This document shows, piece after piece, positions 1 to 9,549 of a stretch of 64,000 nucleotides of DNA. Within the stretch, counting starts at the first letter, position 1, and the number at the start of each line of letters is the position of its first letter. The stretch comes from JABWBD01 sp040768665 (GTDB lineage: Bacteria > Planctomycetota > Planctomycetia > Pirellulales > Thermoguttaceae). Position numbers and translations under genes: made by a program. The notes under the pieces were generated by a model. It was given only the letters and a program-made list of their open reading frames with translations, searched no databases and was not told where the DNA came from. The DNA is taken from the NCBI GenBank assembly GCA_040768665.1, contig JAXGMN010000029.1, forward strand, positions 111,383-175,382, read 5' to 3'.

Positions 1-652
1 CGCCCAACAGCAGACCGTCGGCCAGGGCGGCGGGCTCCACGTCGGGAAACTGCTTGCCCAGCTCGATCAGCGGCAGAGGTTCGGGCAACTCCATCAACTG
101 CCGGACGATTTTCTGCGCCACGCCCCTGGCGGCCGACGGCCTCGCGATCTCGCTCGGTTGGTCCGGCACACTGAGCCACGACGGCAGATAGCCGGGCAAA
201 GCGTGCCGGCGCGGCCGCTCCGTCTGCCTTGCCAGGAATCGGTCCAACCACGTGATCGAAACCACGTGTTCGGCAATTGCTGTCGGAGACAGGAAGCCGG
301 TGTACATCTCCTCCGGCGCCAGCGCGATCAATTCCTCGGCCCGGTAGTGATCGTCCATATAGCAGTTCAACGTCTCGGGCGTCGGGTTTTTCAGGACGTC
401 GTGCCGCAGCATGGCCCGGATCCCCTGAAGAAGCACGCGGCCCGACTCCTGAACGCGGATGCGCGTTCGCCCGCGGGCAAAGCGGACCAGCCCCATTTCC
501 ATCAGGCTCTGATGATGGCCGTCCAGCCTGGCCCGGGGAACCTCCCGATCGCACTCGAGTTCGGCCAGCGCCCGGCGAGCGCCGAGCGGAAGCTGCTCCC
601 AAAGAGGCAATCGGTCCAAGAAGTCCAGCCAGTTGATCTCGAAGTGTTTCAT
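1..652 (-). CDS. Unknown protein paired with XPB helicase (3' end beyond window)
   Basis: An open frame begins at an ATG (650-652), 4 bp after the stop codon of the XPB helicase gene, and runs without a stop to the left edge, giving at least 217 residues. The start reads MKHFEINWLDFLDRLP. I do not recognise a catalytic motif. The N-terminal ~70 residues look like a small helical, possibly winged-helix, domain (leucine-rich helices, then GLVRFARGRTRIRV). The 4-bp spacing implies co-transcription with the helicase. Actinobacterial XPB genes also have a neighbouring helicase-associated protein, so this may be its counterpart; that is an inference. Confidence 0.6.
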   Translation of the reverse strand, partial: MKHFEINWLDFLDRLPLWEQLPLGARRALAELECDREVPRARLDGHHQSLMEMGLVRFARGRTRIRVQESGRVLLQGIRAMLRHDVLKNPTPETLNCYMDDHYRAEELIALAPEEMYTGFLSPTAIAEHVVSITWLDRFLARQTERPRRHALPGYLPSWLSVPDQPSEIARPSAARGVAQKIVRQLMELPEPLPLIELGKQFPDVEPAALADGLLLG

Positions 653-656
653 GCCC

Positions 657-2354
657 TTACCCGGCGCCGCCCGCGGCGTCGCGGATCTCGTAGGCGTAGC
701 CCTGCTCGCACAAGAAGAGCTGCCGCTTCAAGGCAAAGTCCTGTTCGACCGTGTCGCGGCTGACGATCGTATAGAAATGGGCCTGGTTGGATCCCGGCTT
801 GGGACGCAGGATCCGCCCCAGCCGCTGCGCCTCTTCCTGCCGCGAACCGAACGTCCCGGAAACCTGGATCGCCACCGCCGCGTCGGGCAGGTCGACCGCA
901 AAGTTGGCGATCTTCGAGACCGCCAGCACTCCCACGCGCCCGCTCTTGAAATCCTCGTACAGTTCGTCGCGCTTGCGCTGCGCCGTGGTGCCGGTGAGCA
1001 CGGGCACCCCGAGCTCCGCCGCGATCTGCTTGATCTGCTCGACGTACATGCCGATGATCAGCGTCGGCTCGCCGGCGTGCTGCTTGAGAATCTCGCGCAC
1101 AACGGCCAGTTTGTCGGGATTCTCCGAGGCGATGCGGAACTTCTGCCGTTTGTCGGCCACCGCGTAGGGCATCCGCAGCTCTTCCGGCATCGCCAGGCGG
1201 ATCTCCGTGCACGACGCCGTGGCGATCCAGCCTTCGCCTTCCAGCACCTTCCAGGGCACGTCGACCTTCTTGGGACCGATCAGGGCGAAGACGTCGTCCT
1301 CGCGGTTATCCTCGCGGACGAGCGTGGCAGTCAGCCCCAGTCGGCGGCGGGCCTGCAGTCCGGCGGTGACCTGAAAGACCGGAGCCGGCAGCAGGTGGAC
1401 CTCGTCGTAGACGATCAGTCCCCAGTTCCGCTCGTCGAAAAGCTTCAGGTGGGGGAACTCCGCGTCTCCGCGCGCCCGCCAGGTCATGATGTTGTACGTG
1501 GCCACCGTCACCGGCCGCACGTCTTTCGTCGAACCGTTGTACTCGCCGACCTGGTCGGCCTGGAGTGTCGACTTGTCCAACAGCTCGGCAACCCATTGCC
1601 GGGTGGCCGTCACGCTCGTGGTCAGCACGAGTGTCGACGACTGGACGGCCGCCATGCACGCCATACCCACGATCGTCTTGCCCGCCCCACAGGGCAGGAC
1701 GATCACCCCGGACCCGCCCCGCTCGGAACCGCTGGCGTGAAAGACACGGGCAGCCTCGTCCTGATAGTGACGCAGCGAGAAGGGCAAGCCGGAAGCGGTC
1801 GTTGCCCTCAGCCCGATCGGCAGCGGTTCGCCTTCCCGGTATCCGGCCAGGTCTTCCGCCGGGAATCCGATCTTCACCAGGGCCTGCTTGATCCGGCCCC
1901 GCGTCAGCGGCTCGACACGAAAAGCGGTCGGCGAGAGCCGGTCCGCCAAGAGCGGCGCAACGTTCTTGTTGCGGCTGATCTCTTCGGCCAGGGGCGGATC
2001 ATCGGTCCGCAGGACCAGTCCCTCCCCGTCCCGCTCGAGCCGAAGCCGCCCGTACCGCGAAGCATAGTCCTGGATCCCCGCGGCCACGTGCTGCGGGACA
2101 TCGTATTTGGAGAATTCCGCCAGCGTATCGACGATTTCGCCGGTGCTCACCCCCGCCGCGCACGCGTTCCAGATCGACAGCGGCGTGATCCGATACGTAT
2201 GGACGTGCTCCGGCGACTTGATCAGTTCGGCGAAGCGGGCGAGCCCGTCGCGGGCTGCCTCGTAGCGGGGGCTGTCCACCTCGACCAGCACGGTGTGATC
2301 GCCCTGGACGATCAACGGGTTTTCCGGGCGGGGGCGGCTGGAAGAGGTCGTCAT
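657..2354 (-). CDS. XPB/Rad25-type DNA repair helicase
   Basis: A 565-residue superfamily 2 helicase of the XPB (ERCC3) type, a 3'-5' ATP-dependent DNA translocase thought to act in repair. Visible motifs are Walker A LPCGAGKT near residue 225, a DEVH box (VYDEVHLLP) near 316, GLTATLVREDN (motif III region) and the RecA2 motif QRLGRILRPK near the C-terminus. The first ~190 residues correspond to the helicase-associated N-terminal domain of bacterial XPB. The ATG at 2354 (MTTSSSRPRPEN) is preferred over one further upstream because only downstream sequence looks like protein. It is followed 4 bp later by an unknown gene in the same direction. Confidence 0.9.
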   Translation of the reverse strand: MTTSSSRPRPENPLIVQGDHTVLVEVDSPRYEAARDGLARFAELIKSPEHVHTYRITPLSIWNACAAGVSTGEIVDTLAEFSKYDVPQHVAAGIQDYASRYGRLRLERDGEGLVLRTDDPPLAEEISRNKNVAPLLADRLSPTAFRVEPLTRGRIKQALVKIGFPAEDLAGYREGEPLPIGLRATTASGLPFSLRHYQDEAARVFHASGSERGGSGVIVLPCGAGKTIVGMACMAAVQSSTLVLTTSVTATRQWVAELLDKSTLQADQVGEYNGSTKDVRPVTVATYNIMTWRARGDAEFPHLKLFDERNWGLIVYDEVHLLPAPVFQVTAGLQARRRLGLTATLVREDNREDDVFALIGPKKVDVPWKVLEGEGWIATASCTEIRLAMPEELRMPYAVADKRQKFRIASENPDKLAVVREILKQHAGEPTLIIGMYVEQIKQIAAELGVPVLTGTTAQRKRDELYEDFKSGRVGVLAVSKIANFAVDLPDAAVAIQVSGTFGSRQEEAQRLGRILRPKPGSNQAHFYTIVSRDTVEQDFALKRQLFLCEQGYAYEIRDAAGGAG

Positions 2355-2493
2355 CCGTGCTAACTTGGGCGGCTGGAAGGCTTTTTGCGAACCACAGATT
2401 GTCGGCACCCGCAGTCCAGGCTTGAGCTTACAAGATATTCGACCACCCGCCAAGACGCCGCAGGCGAGTGGCCCGCGCCAGCCGCACGCGCAA

Positions 2494-5400
2494 CTATCTA
2501 CCTTCCGTCTTTTTCTCCTCGCGACCGGAGTCTGCCGCGAGCGTCCGCGCGATCCGGAAACCGATTTCATAGCTCGGTTTGGCCGGCACGTCACTGTCTC
2601 GGTCCGCGAGTCGCACCACCGCAGGTTCGCTCAAATACCCCCCTCCCCGGATCTCGTAGACGAAACCCGGCCGGGTGTCAGCGCCGTCGACAAGAACTCC
2701 CCCCGAGGCAACAGGCGGATATTCATCGAAATACCAGTTCTGACACCACTCCAGCGCGTTTCCAAGCATGTCGAACAGACCCAGGCCATTGGGCTTGAGC
2801 GACGCCACGGGCTGGCTCCGGTCCGACGAATTGCCGCGGTACCACGCATAATCGGGCAGCCGGCGCTCATCGGCTCCGAAGAACCGGCTCGTCGCAACCC
2901 CGGCACGCCCCGCGTATTCCCATTCCGCGGCGGTCGGCATTCGGTAGCCGGTCCGCTCCAGCAGGTCGTCGGTAAGCTTGAGCGGTTTCTCGGAGCTGAT
3001 CTCCTCCACGGGCGGAAAACACATCTGCTCTTCAGCGATCCCCTCCTGCTCACTGAGCCAGCGGCAATAGCGGGCGGCATCGAACCAACTCACTCCAAGG
3101 ACCGGACAGTCCTCCGTAGGACTGTACTTCGCCTCGTACTCATGGTCGGGATCGAACCGAAGGTATTCGCCCAGCGTGACTTCCCGGGTGCCGACCGCAA
3201 ACGAACGAGGAATCCTCCGCCGATGCGACCACTCGACCCAGATCCGGTCTTCTTCCTCCTCCGGCGACCCCATGGTGAACTCGATCGGGCCGTGCACGAC
3301 GGCCAGCGTCTGGCCCGCGCGATTGACGTACCAGTCGTGCGTACTGTCGGCATCCCTGCTCTGAAGTCTCTGCTTGATCGCAGCGATCTCTGCCGCAAGG
3401 TCCCACTTCCTCAAAAGCCAGTCGGCCGCGGAATGGACGCCGGGATCGCGATGCTCCTCGAAGATCTCGAAGACCCGCGACACGCACGCGCGTCGCTCGA
3501 CGATCGGGAACTGGATACTGCGATATTCGCCCAGGCTCAAAAGCAGTGCGGCGAGGATATCGCGATCCTGTTCGACGGCGAGCCGTTCGGCGAGCCTGCC
3601 GGCGGGGACATCCGCATCCGCGATCCGGTGGATGATCTCGGTGCGGACCGCCGGCTCGCCTGTCGAACCCAGCAGCGGCCAGACAGGCCCATCGCGGCCC
3701 AGGTAGAGCAGGGCCACCGCGAGATTGGCCTTCGAGGCCGCCGACCGACTAGGAGTCGACTTGCTGTCGCCCGCCGGGACCTTGTCCGCCTTCAGCCCGG
3801 CCAGCAAGAGCGGGACCGTTGCCTCGCGGCGACGCTCGAGCGAGCGAACCACGAAAGGGAGCTGGTCCGGTTCCGCGTGGGCGAGGAGTTCGAGCAGTAA
3901 GTCCGGCTCGCCGCAGAGTTCCGGCAGCACGATCGCCGCGAAAATTCGCTCCTCGCGCTGCCCGCCTGCCAGAAAAGACTGCTCGAGAGCAGGGCGAAGC
4001 CGATTCGCCACCGGGCGGACGGCGCGGATCCAGTCGGGCAGTTCGAGAGAGTCTTGTGTTAAAAGCATGGCCGCCGTGTCTTGAGCGATCGTCTCCCACC
4101 TGGCGCTGTCCGGATCGAACAGCGCCAGCGCACAGGCCGCTCGGAACGTCTGCGAACGATCCAGCCCGCCGCCGAACGCTCGCTCTGCGAACCAGTCGGC
4201 CACCTCGTTTCGGTAAGGTGCCAGCAGGTCTCGAACGACCAGGAACTCGTTGGCTTCCGATTCCAGGAGCTGCCGGCTCAACAACCCCAGAAGACCCGAT
4301 CGATCCGCCTCAGTGCCGAGCACCAGCTCTGCTGCGGCCACACGGGTTCGCTCTCGCGGGGCAAGCGATCGGCTGGCGGCAAGGGAGTGAAGCGTCGGCA
4401 TCACGTCCTTGTGAAAGGGCCTGAGGCTCTCGAGGATCAACGGGAGCGACTCCGACTCCGCCGTCCTCAACGCTTGCACCAGCGCCTCCACCCGCCTCCG
4501 CTGCTCGAGCCTCGCCATCACGGCAAACGAGGTCGAAACGGTCGTGCTGATGGCCAGAATCAAGAACGTCGCCACCAGGGCCCCGGCAATCGCCGGGTTG
4601 CGGCGAGCCCAACGCCAGGTCCTTCCCGCCGGCCCGATCCGCCGCGCCAGGATCGGCTCGCCGCGAAGCCACCGGTCCAGCTCGTCGGCCACGTCCGCCG
4701 CGCGGTCGTACCGCTTGGCCGGCGGTTTCTCAAGGCACTTCAGGCATATTGTCTCCAGGTCACGGGGAACTTGCCCGTTGAGCTGTCGCGGGCGGGGCGG
4801 TTCGTCCTCGATGACCTGCTTCAAAACCATGCGAAGATCGCCCCGGAACGGACGCTCGCCGGTCAGCAGTTCGAAGAGAATCACGCCGAGCGAATAGATA
4901 TCCGTGCGCCGGTCGGCCCGGTGCCCTTCGCCCCGCGCCTGTTCCGGAGACATGTAGGCCGGCGTGCCGAGCACCTGGCCTTCCATCGTTTGGGCGACTT
5001 CGCCGGCCTGGCGCTTGGCCAGACCGAAATCGGTCACGTGGGGCTCGCCGGCTTCGTCCATGAGAATATTGGCCGGCTTCAGGTCGCGATGGATCACGCC
5101 GCGCTGGTGCGCGTAGTCGAGCGCGCGGCTGATCTTCGCCACCAGCCCCGCCATTTCACGCCGGGTGAGGCTGCGCTCCGCCAGCCAATCGTCCAACGCC
5201 GCGCCCTCCACGAAGTCGCTGACGATGTAAATCAGCGATCCTTCTCGCCCCACCTCGTGCACACTGATGATGTTCGGATGATTGAGCTGCCCGGCCGCCC
5301 TGGCCTCCCGGACGAACTTTTCCGTCTCCGCCTCGCTCAGTTGGCCCCGGCGGGGGATTTTGATCGCGACCACGCGATCCAACTCCGTGTCCTTGGCCTT

Positions 5401-5724
5401 CCACACGGAGCCGAACGCACCGGCGCCGAGCTGCTCGAGCAACTCGAAATGCCCGAGCCGTTGACGGCGACGCAACGTGCCGTCTGAGGTCTGATAAGCC
5501 AAGGCCTCATCGCCTGCGACGGCAAACATGCTCCCGCAGACCGAGCATGCGATCTTCGACAGCGGAGTATCGTCCGCCACGACGACGGGCCGGTGGCACT
5601 GCGGACACCGTACCCGCAGACTGCCCGAGAACTCCATCGTCTCGGCCGTCTGGTCCGCGGGACGCTGCGTACGCGAGGGTTGCGGCAAGGAGTCGTCGGC
5701 AAAGTCCTGCGTTTCGTCAACCAT
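2494..5724 (-). CDS. Membrane Ser/Thr protein kinase with C-terminal SUMF1/FGE-like domain
   Basis: A 1076-residue multidomain protein. A four-cysteine zinc-ribbon-like segment (Cys40, 43, 60, 63) precedes a complete Hanks-type kinase domain at about 90-350: Gly-rich loop GAGAFGSV, Lys122, catalytic HRDLKPAN (Asp214), DFG Asp232 and the PAYMSPEQA activation segment. One transmembrane helix lies at about 378-402. A long helical region follows, then from about residue 817 a formylglycine-generating-enzyme-like domain with FTMGSPEEEE, YRMPTAAEWEYAGRAG, DMLGNALEWC and a GFRIAR end. Topology would place the kinase in the cytoplasm and the FGE-like domain outside. The start is 15 bp downstream of the O-antigen-ligase-like gene, so the two are probably one operon. 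The FGE-like domain may bind a ligand rather than be catalytic. Confidence 0.9.
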   Translation of the reverse strand: MVDETQDFADDSLPQPSRTQRPADQTAETMEFSGSLRVRCPQCHRPVVVADDTPLSKIACSVCGSMFAVAGDEALAYQTSDGTLRRRQRLGHFELLEQLGAGAFGSVWKAKDTELDRVVAIKIPRRGQLSEAETEKFVREARAAGQLNHPNIISVHEVGREGSLIYIVSDFVEGAALDDWLAERSLTRREMAGLVAKISRALDYAHQRGVIHRDLKPANILMDEAGEPHVTDFGLAKRQAGEVAQTMEGQVLGTPAYMSPEQARGEGHRADRRTDIYSLGVILFELLTGERPFRGDLRMVLKQVIEDEPPRPRQLNGQVPRDLETICLKCLEKPPAKRYDRAADVADELDRWLRGEPILARRIGPAGRTWRWARRNPAIAGALVATFLILAISTTVSTSFAVMARLEQRRRVEALVQALRTAESESLPLILESLRPFHKDVMPTLHSLAASRSLAPRERTRVAAAELVLGTEADRSGLLGLLSRQLLESEANEFLVVRDLLAPYRNEVADWFAERAFGGGLDRSQTFRAACALALFDPDSARWETIAQDTAAMLLTQDSLELPDWIRAVRPVANRLRPALEQSFLAGGQREERIFAAIVLPELCGEPDLLLELLAHAEPDQLPFVVRSLERRREATVPLLLAGLKADKVPAGDSKSTPSRSAASKANLAVALLYLGRDGPVWPLLGSTGEPAVRTEIIHRIADADVPAGRLAERLAVEQDRDILAALLLSLGEYRSIQFPIVERRACVSRVFEIFEEHRDPGVHSAADWLLRKWDLAAEIAAIKQRLQSRDADSTHDWYVNRAGQTLAVVHGPIEFTMGSPEEEEDRIWVEWSHRRRIPRSFAVGTREVTLGEYLRFDPDHEYEAKYSPTEDCPVLGVSWFDAARYCRWLSEQEGIAEEQMCFPPVEEISSEKPLKLTDDLLERTGYRMPTAAEWEYAGRAGVATSRFFGADERRLPDYAWYRGNSSDRSQPVASLKPNGLGLFDMLGNALEWCQNWYFDEYPPVASGGVLVDGADTRPGFVYEIRGGGYLSEPAVVRLADRDSDVPAKPSYEIGFRIARTLAADSGREEKKTEGR

Positions 5725-5739
5725 GGAGGCTCTCCTGGA

Positions 5740-8379
5740 TTACCTCGGCCCCGCTTCCTTTTGCGCTCCCTCACGTTCGATTTCCTCTACCAGCCGCCGA
5801 TTCCCCGACGACGGCGGATCCAGTCGAGCAGCCGTTTCCGCCTCGCGAAGAGCGTCTTCCAGCCGGCCGGCCTTGCGGAGCTCCACGGCAAGCTCGTAAT
5901 GCCAGCGAGGCTCGCCGGGGCGCAGCTCCACCGCCCGGCTCAAACCGGCAATTGTGCCCGCCCAGTCGTGCTGCATCCGCCGGGCGACTCCATGATAATA
6001 CATGTTTTCCGCCTCGTCCCATTCCGGAGCCGGCAGAAGCGACTCGATCCGCCGGCCCAAGACCTCGCGGACCGGCAGGTATTCCGCCCCCGCATACTGC
6101 CTTTCGGCCACATGTACCAACAGCGCTGCGGAATCCGGCAGCAACTTCTCGGCGATTTCCAGCGGCCCGGCGTGCGATTCCGCCAGCGCGAGGACCGTCC
6201 GCAGGTGATGGGCGTTCATCGCCAGCGTGTGTCGCCATCGCAACCATGCCGAATCGATCCGGCCGGCCCCCAGATCGAGCACTCCGGCATAAAGCCAAAG
6301 ATCGTCGTACGACGGCACGAGCCGGCATGCCCGCTCGATCCACTCCGCGTCTGCTGCGGGCGGTTGCACCAGCCACGCCAGCTCGGCGATCCTCAGGTGG
6401 ATCTTTGCCGACAGCGGACAGGCGTCGCGCGCCGACACCAGGTGTCGCAAAGCCGGCACCAAGTACCGCTGGATCCGCGGCTCCCGGCGGAGCGAGTCCA
6501 GCTCGCCGGGCGATCCCCAGCGCGCAAGCCGGTGTGCCTCGCTGCGGAGCCGGCCCGGCGAACTCATCTCCCAGTCCGATTCCTGAATCGTCTTTCGAGG
6601 CACGACATCCCGAGCTGCGGCGAGCAAGGCCAGCCGATAGCGGTCCGTCCAAAGCTTTGCCGCAGCCAGGTGCAGTTCGGCGTCGTCCGGCCGATACGCG
6701 ATCACGCGCTCGACGCGATCCAGCGATGCGGCCAGGCTCGCTTCGGCCGAAGCGGGATCGGCGAAATCGGGAGTGCCCGGCACATCGGCAAGCGCCCCTT
6801 CGCGCATCGCGAACCGATGGATATGAAGCCCGCCCCATGCGGTCGCGGCGATCATACCCAGAATAACGGCAAGCGGCAGGAGCAACTCCCGGCTTCCTGC
6901 CGGGGGCGACGCGGATTTCGGCTCGCCCTGCGGCCTTGTAGCCCCGCCGCAGATCGCGCCGCAAATCAGGGCGAAGGCAAGCATGTTCGACGGAAGATAA
7001 AGCCCGAAGTCGAAGAAGCTGTGGATCATCTCCGCCGAAAGGGCGAACGTGCCCGCCAAACCGAACGCAAACGCCGTCGAGACGGGGCTTTGGCGAAGAT
7101 GTCGAACAACCGCGCCGCCGACCAGAAAGATCGCCGCCAGGACCAGGCCAAGCCCGATGACCCCGCCTTCGATCAACGCTTCCAGGTACTGGTTCTCCAC
7201 ATGGTGGAAAAACACCTCCGCGGGTTTCGTCTCATACGATTTATAGATATAGCGATAGGTCCCCAGCCCGCTGCCGGTCGGCCAGAAATCGCCCACCGCC
7301 ACGGCGCTATTTTTCCAAAGCGGAATACGGTTGTGGGAGAGCGTCTCCAAGTCGGAAAGGGTCATCAGTCGCGACTCCACGCGCTCGTCGAGCCCCATCC
7401 AGAGCGCCGCGCCGAATCCGACAACCGGAATGGCGGCAAAGGGAACCAACCACGCGATACGCCGTTGCACGATGCACACGACCACCCCGGTGATTGCTGC
7501 GGCGCCGGCCATCGCCACCCATCCGCCCCGCGACATTCCCACAATAAGCCCCGCCACGATGCACCCGGCGATCGCTACCGCCGCGAGCACTCCGGCTACG
7601 CGAGCCACGACGAGGAAGAACCGAACGACGCCACCGCGTTCGGTCGTTGCCATGGTCTTCGCGAATCTCCATACCACCAGTCCCACCGCTGCGGCCAGGC
7701 ATAGGCAGAGCAGGCCGGCTGCATTGTTGCGGCACACGAAAGGTCCGAACGGCGCGCACGGCTCGCTCAGGGGAACCTGCCAGTAGAGTTTCCCGTTCCA
7801 AGTCCGCATTTGAACGATCCCGAACAGCCCCAGCGCCGCCCCGTTGACGGCGAGAACCGCGCAAAGCCACATCTGCGAAGCCGCGGTTCGGAAGAGAAAC
7901 GCTCCCGCCAGAAAGGCTCCGGTGCCCAGCACAAGCATCGCCAGATCGTGCCGCGTCGAAGCCGGGTACACGCTGATCGATTGGCGGGCGCCTCCGCCGG
8001 CAAGCCCCACCGCGGCGCGCAAGTCCGATGCCGCAGCCGGTCGTTCGCTCGCCGGGCCGTCTTGGATCTCGGCCGCATGGGGTGAGACCGCGCGAAGGAT
8101 CGTCGGTCCCAACGGCAACAACTGGATGCAGCCCAGCACCAAAGCCGCGATCAGCGGAAGCATCGCCCGTGGCACGCGCCGATCCCCCGGCGGACTGCAG
8201 GCGAAGACCCCTAACGCGCAAACCACTGCGGTACCCACCGCGACAAAGAGCCAGACCTGCACCGACGCATCCACGGCGCCAAACCACCACGGTGCCAACG
8301 CAACCGCGGATAAAAGCGCCAGACGCCCGACCAGTGCCGTCGCGGTCCGAGGCAGTTGCTCCCGAAACGTCGAGCTCAT
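5740..8379 (-). CDS. O-antigen ligase/Wzy-like membrane protein with TPR-like tail
   Basis: An 879-residue protein. Roughly the first 530 residues hold a dozen hydrophobic segments. A Wzy_C-like signature is visible: CRNNAAGLLCLCLAA, GMSRGGWVAM, then an extracellular loop HNRIPLWKNS...GSGLGTY and HHVENQYLEALIEGG. This is the pattern of O-antigen ligases and polymerases that join oligosaccharides outside the inner membrane. The C-terminal ~330 residues are helical TPR-like repeats (for example ELRPGEPRWHYELAVELRKAG). It lies 15 bp upstream of the kinase-SUMF1 gene, suggesting kinase-linked control of envelope polysaccharide. Whether it ligates or polymerises cannot be decided from sequence. 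Confidence 0.82.
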   Translation of the reverse strand: MSSTFREQLPRTATALVGRLALLSAVALAPWWFGAVDASVQVWLFVAVGTAVVCALGVFACSPPGDRRVPRAMLPLIAALVLGCIQLLPLGPTILRAVSPHAAEIQDGPASERPAAASDLRAAVGLAGGGARQSISVYPASTRHDLAMLVLGTGAFLAGAFLFRTAASQMWLCAVLAVNGAALGLFGIVQMRTWNGKLYWQVPLSEPCAPFGPFVCRNNAAGLLCLCLAAAVGLVVWRFAKTMATTERGGVVRFFLVVARVAGVLAAVAIAGCIVAGLIVGMSRGGWVAMAGAAAITGVVVCIVQRRIAWLVPFAAIPVVGFGAALWMGLDERVESRLMTLSDLETLSHNRIPLWKNSAVAVGDFWPTGSGLGTYRYIYKSYETKPAEVFFHHVENQYLEALIEGGVIGLGLVLAAIFLVGGAVVRHLRQSPVSTAFAFGLAGTFALSAEMIHSFFDFGLYLPSNMLAFALICGAICGGATRPQGEPKSASPPAGSRELLLPLAVILGMIAATAWGGLHIHRFAMREGALADVPGTPDFADPASAEASLAASLDRVERVIAYRPDDAELHLAAAKLWTDRYRLALLAAARDVVPRKTIQESDWEMSSPGRLRSEAHRLARWGSPGELDSLRREPRIQRYLVPALRHLVSARDACPLSAKIHLRIAELAWLVQPPAADAEWIERACRLVPSYDDLWLYAGVLDLGAGRIDSAWLRWRHTLAMNAHHLRTVLALAESHAGPLEIAEKLLPDSAALLVHVAERQYAGAEYLPVREVLGRRIESLLPAPEWDEAENMYYHGVARRMQHDWAGTIAGLSRAVELRPGEPRWHYELAVELRKAGRLEDALREAETAARLDPPSSGNRRLVEEIEREGAQKEAGPR

Positions 8380-8414
8380 GAATAGCCGCCAGCCGTGCCT
8401 CTTGCGAAACCGTT

Positions 8415-8464
8415 GGGGACTGGCTCATTTTGCCCAGTCTTCGGAGCAAAATGTGCCTGTCCCC
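8415..8464. repeat. Short palindrome, GGGGACTGG/CCTGTCCCC family, subtype B
   Basis: The core runs GGGGACTGGCTCATTTTGC ... GCAAAATGTGCCTGTCCCC with a short loop. Subtype B copies recur at 26828-26922 and 45461-45560 with nearly the same core. The outer arms of this copy are diverged. It sits just upstream of the O-antigen-ligase-like gene. Confidence 0.8.
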
Positions 8465-8476
8465 TTCTCCACGCGC

Positions 8477-8689
8477 CAAACTGTAAACGCCACCACCGCG
8501 GTTTATCCCGGTGGGGCGATGTTGCAACTACAAACGCCAAGAACCCTCGTTTTGTGATTTCGTTTCCGCCGCTCGGCCCTACAGGCCGAGCGGCGGAAAC
8601 GAAATCACAAAACGGCCTATAGGATCGCCGTTTGTAGTTGCCAAACATCGCCCCACCGACGCGGGGTCGGTGGTGGCGTTTGCAGTTTG
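8477..8689. repeat. 213-bp nested double hairpin
   Basis: An inner perfect inverted repeat of 31 bp per arm (8548-8578 and 8584-8614) is separated by 5 nt and rich in GTTTCCGCCGC. It is nested in imperfect outer arms of about 60 nt (8477-8538 against about 8624-8689), which share AAACGCCACCACCG, GGTGGGGCGATGTT and CAACTACAAACG. It fills the gap between two minus-strand genes. It could be a miniature mobile element or a strong RNA hairpin. Confidence 0.9.
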
Positions 8690-8751
8690 AGGCGTCATGA
8701 TGGGGCTTCACCCCCGCCCATGAAAGTAGCTCCGGGCTATTTTCGTAGGAG

Positions 8752-9549
8752 TTACTCGATGGTTACCTCTGCGTCTTCGACGATCACGCCGTACTTGTAG
8801 CCGAAGCCGAAGTCGCGGTCCTTGTGAAGCTCACCGCTGACCACCACGGTATCGCCCGGCCGGGCCGTTGCCCCGCTGGTCACGGTCAGGTCGTGGGTTC
8901 CTTTGTCGGCGTCGCCGCTGCCGTCGCGGATGTGCAGCCAGTTCCTGCCCATAATCTGGCCGTTGAACTTGACCACCTTCCCGCGCACGGTAATCTTCTT
9001 GCCCGCCAGTTGCGATTTCTCCGAATGGACCTCTTCGACCGTCTTGCCGCCCTCGGGCCTCTCGATTTCGCTGAGATCGATGTCCTCCGGAGTTGCCGCG
9101 GCACTCGCGGGTTGGTGTGCGGACTGCATGGCCGAGCCCGTTGCAGCACCGCCATCCGGCGAGCTCTCGTTGCGAACGCCGCTGACGAAATAGATCACGT
9201 CAAAGTCGCGATTGAGCGTATTGCTGTGAAAGTCGTGCATCGCCATTCCCGCAGGCACCGTCACCTTATCGCCGACTTTGACCGACAACTGGGGCGCAGC
9301 CGCCCAGATCTTCTTCTCCCCCGTATCGACCAGGATATAGGTGTAGCTGGCCGCATCCATCGTCTCCGTTACGGTCCCCTCGGCAAGCGTTCCGCCCTCG
9401 TTCGGCGGGACGGCGGAGTCCAACTCCGGGATCTCCTCGGAATGTGTCGGAAAATGGGTAAACCGAGCGGTCGGCTGGGCTCGGTCGCATCCGATCGCAG
9501 CAGAAAACAACAGCAGCCACACCCTCACCGGCAACCGGCCTCGTTTCAT
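8752..9549 (-). CDS. Putative OB-fold lipoprotein
   Basis: A 265-residue protein from the ATG at 9549 (MKRGRLPVRVWLLLF), chosen because it begins a classical lipoprotein signal with lipobox SAAIGC. Residues ~60-140 (TVTETMDAASYTYILVDTG ... VKVGDKVTV) and ~190-265 (ITVRGKVVKFNGQIMGRNWL ... GDTVVVSGEL) look like two OB-fold-type modules of the kind seen in NrfJ-related exported proteins, joined by an Ala/Ser-rich linker. No catalytic residues are apparent. Envelope location is firm; function is unknown. It is divergent from the gene at 9818. Confidence 0.75.
   Translation of the reverse strand: MKRGRLPVRVWLLLFSAAIGCDRAQPTARFTHFPTHSEEIPELDSAVPPNEGGTLAEGTVTETMDAASYTYILVDTGEKKIWAAAPQLSVKVGDKVTVPAGMAMHDFHSNTLNRDFDVIYFVSGVRNESSPDGGAATGSAMQSAHQPASAAATPEDIDLSEIERPEGGKTVEEVHSEKSQLAGKKITVRGKVVKFNGQIMGRNWLHIRDGSGDADKGTHDLTVTSGATARPGDTVVVSGELHKDRDFGFGYKYGVIVEDAEVTIE

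Noticed and set aside
633..2363. Long open frame on the plus strand (576 codons)
   Set aside because: It is antisense to the XPB helicase, whose motifs are unmistakable; composition is Arg/Gly/Pro-rich as expected of a shadow frame in GC-rich DNA.
5593..7704. 703-codon plus-strand frame
   Set aside because: Shadow of the O-antigen-ligase-like gene; no domain features, biased composition.
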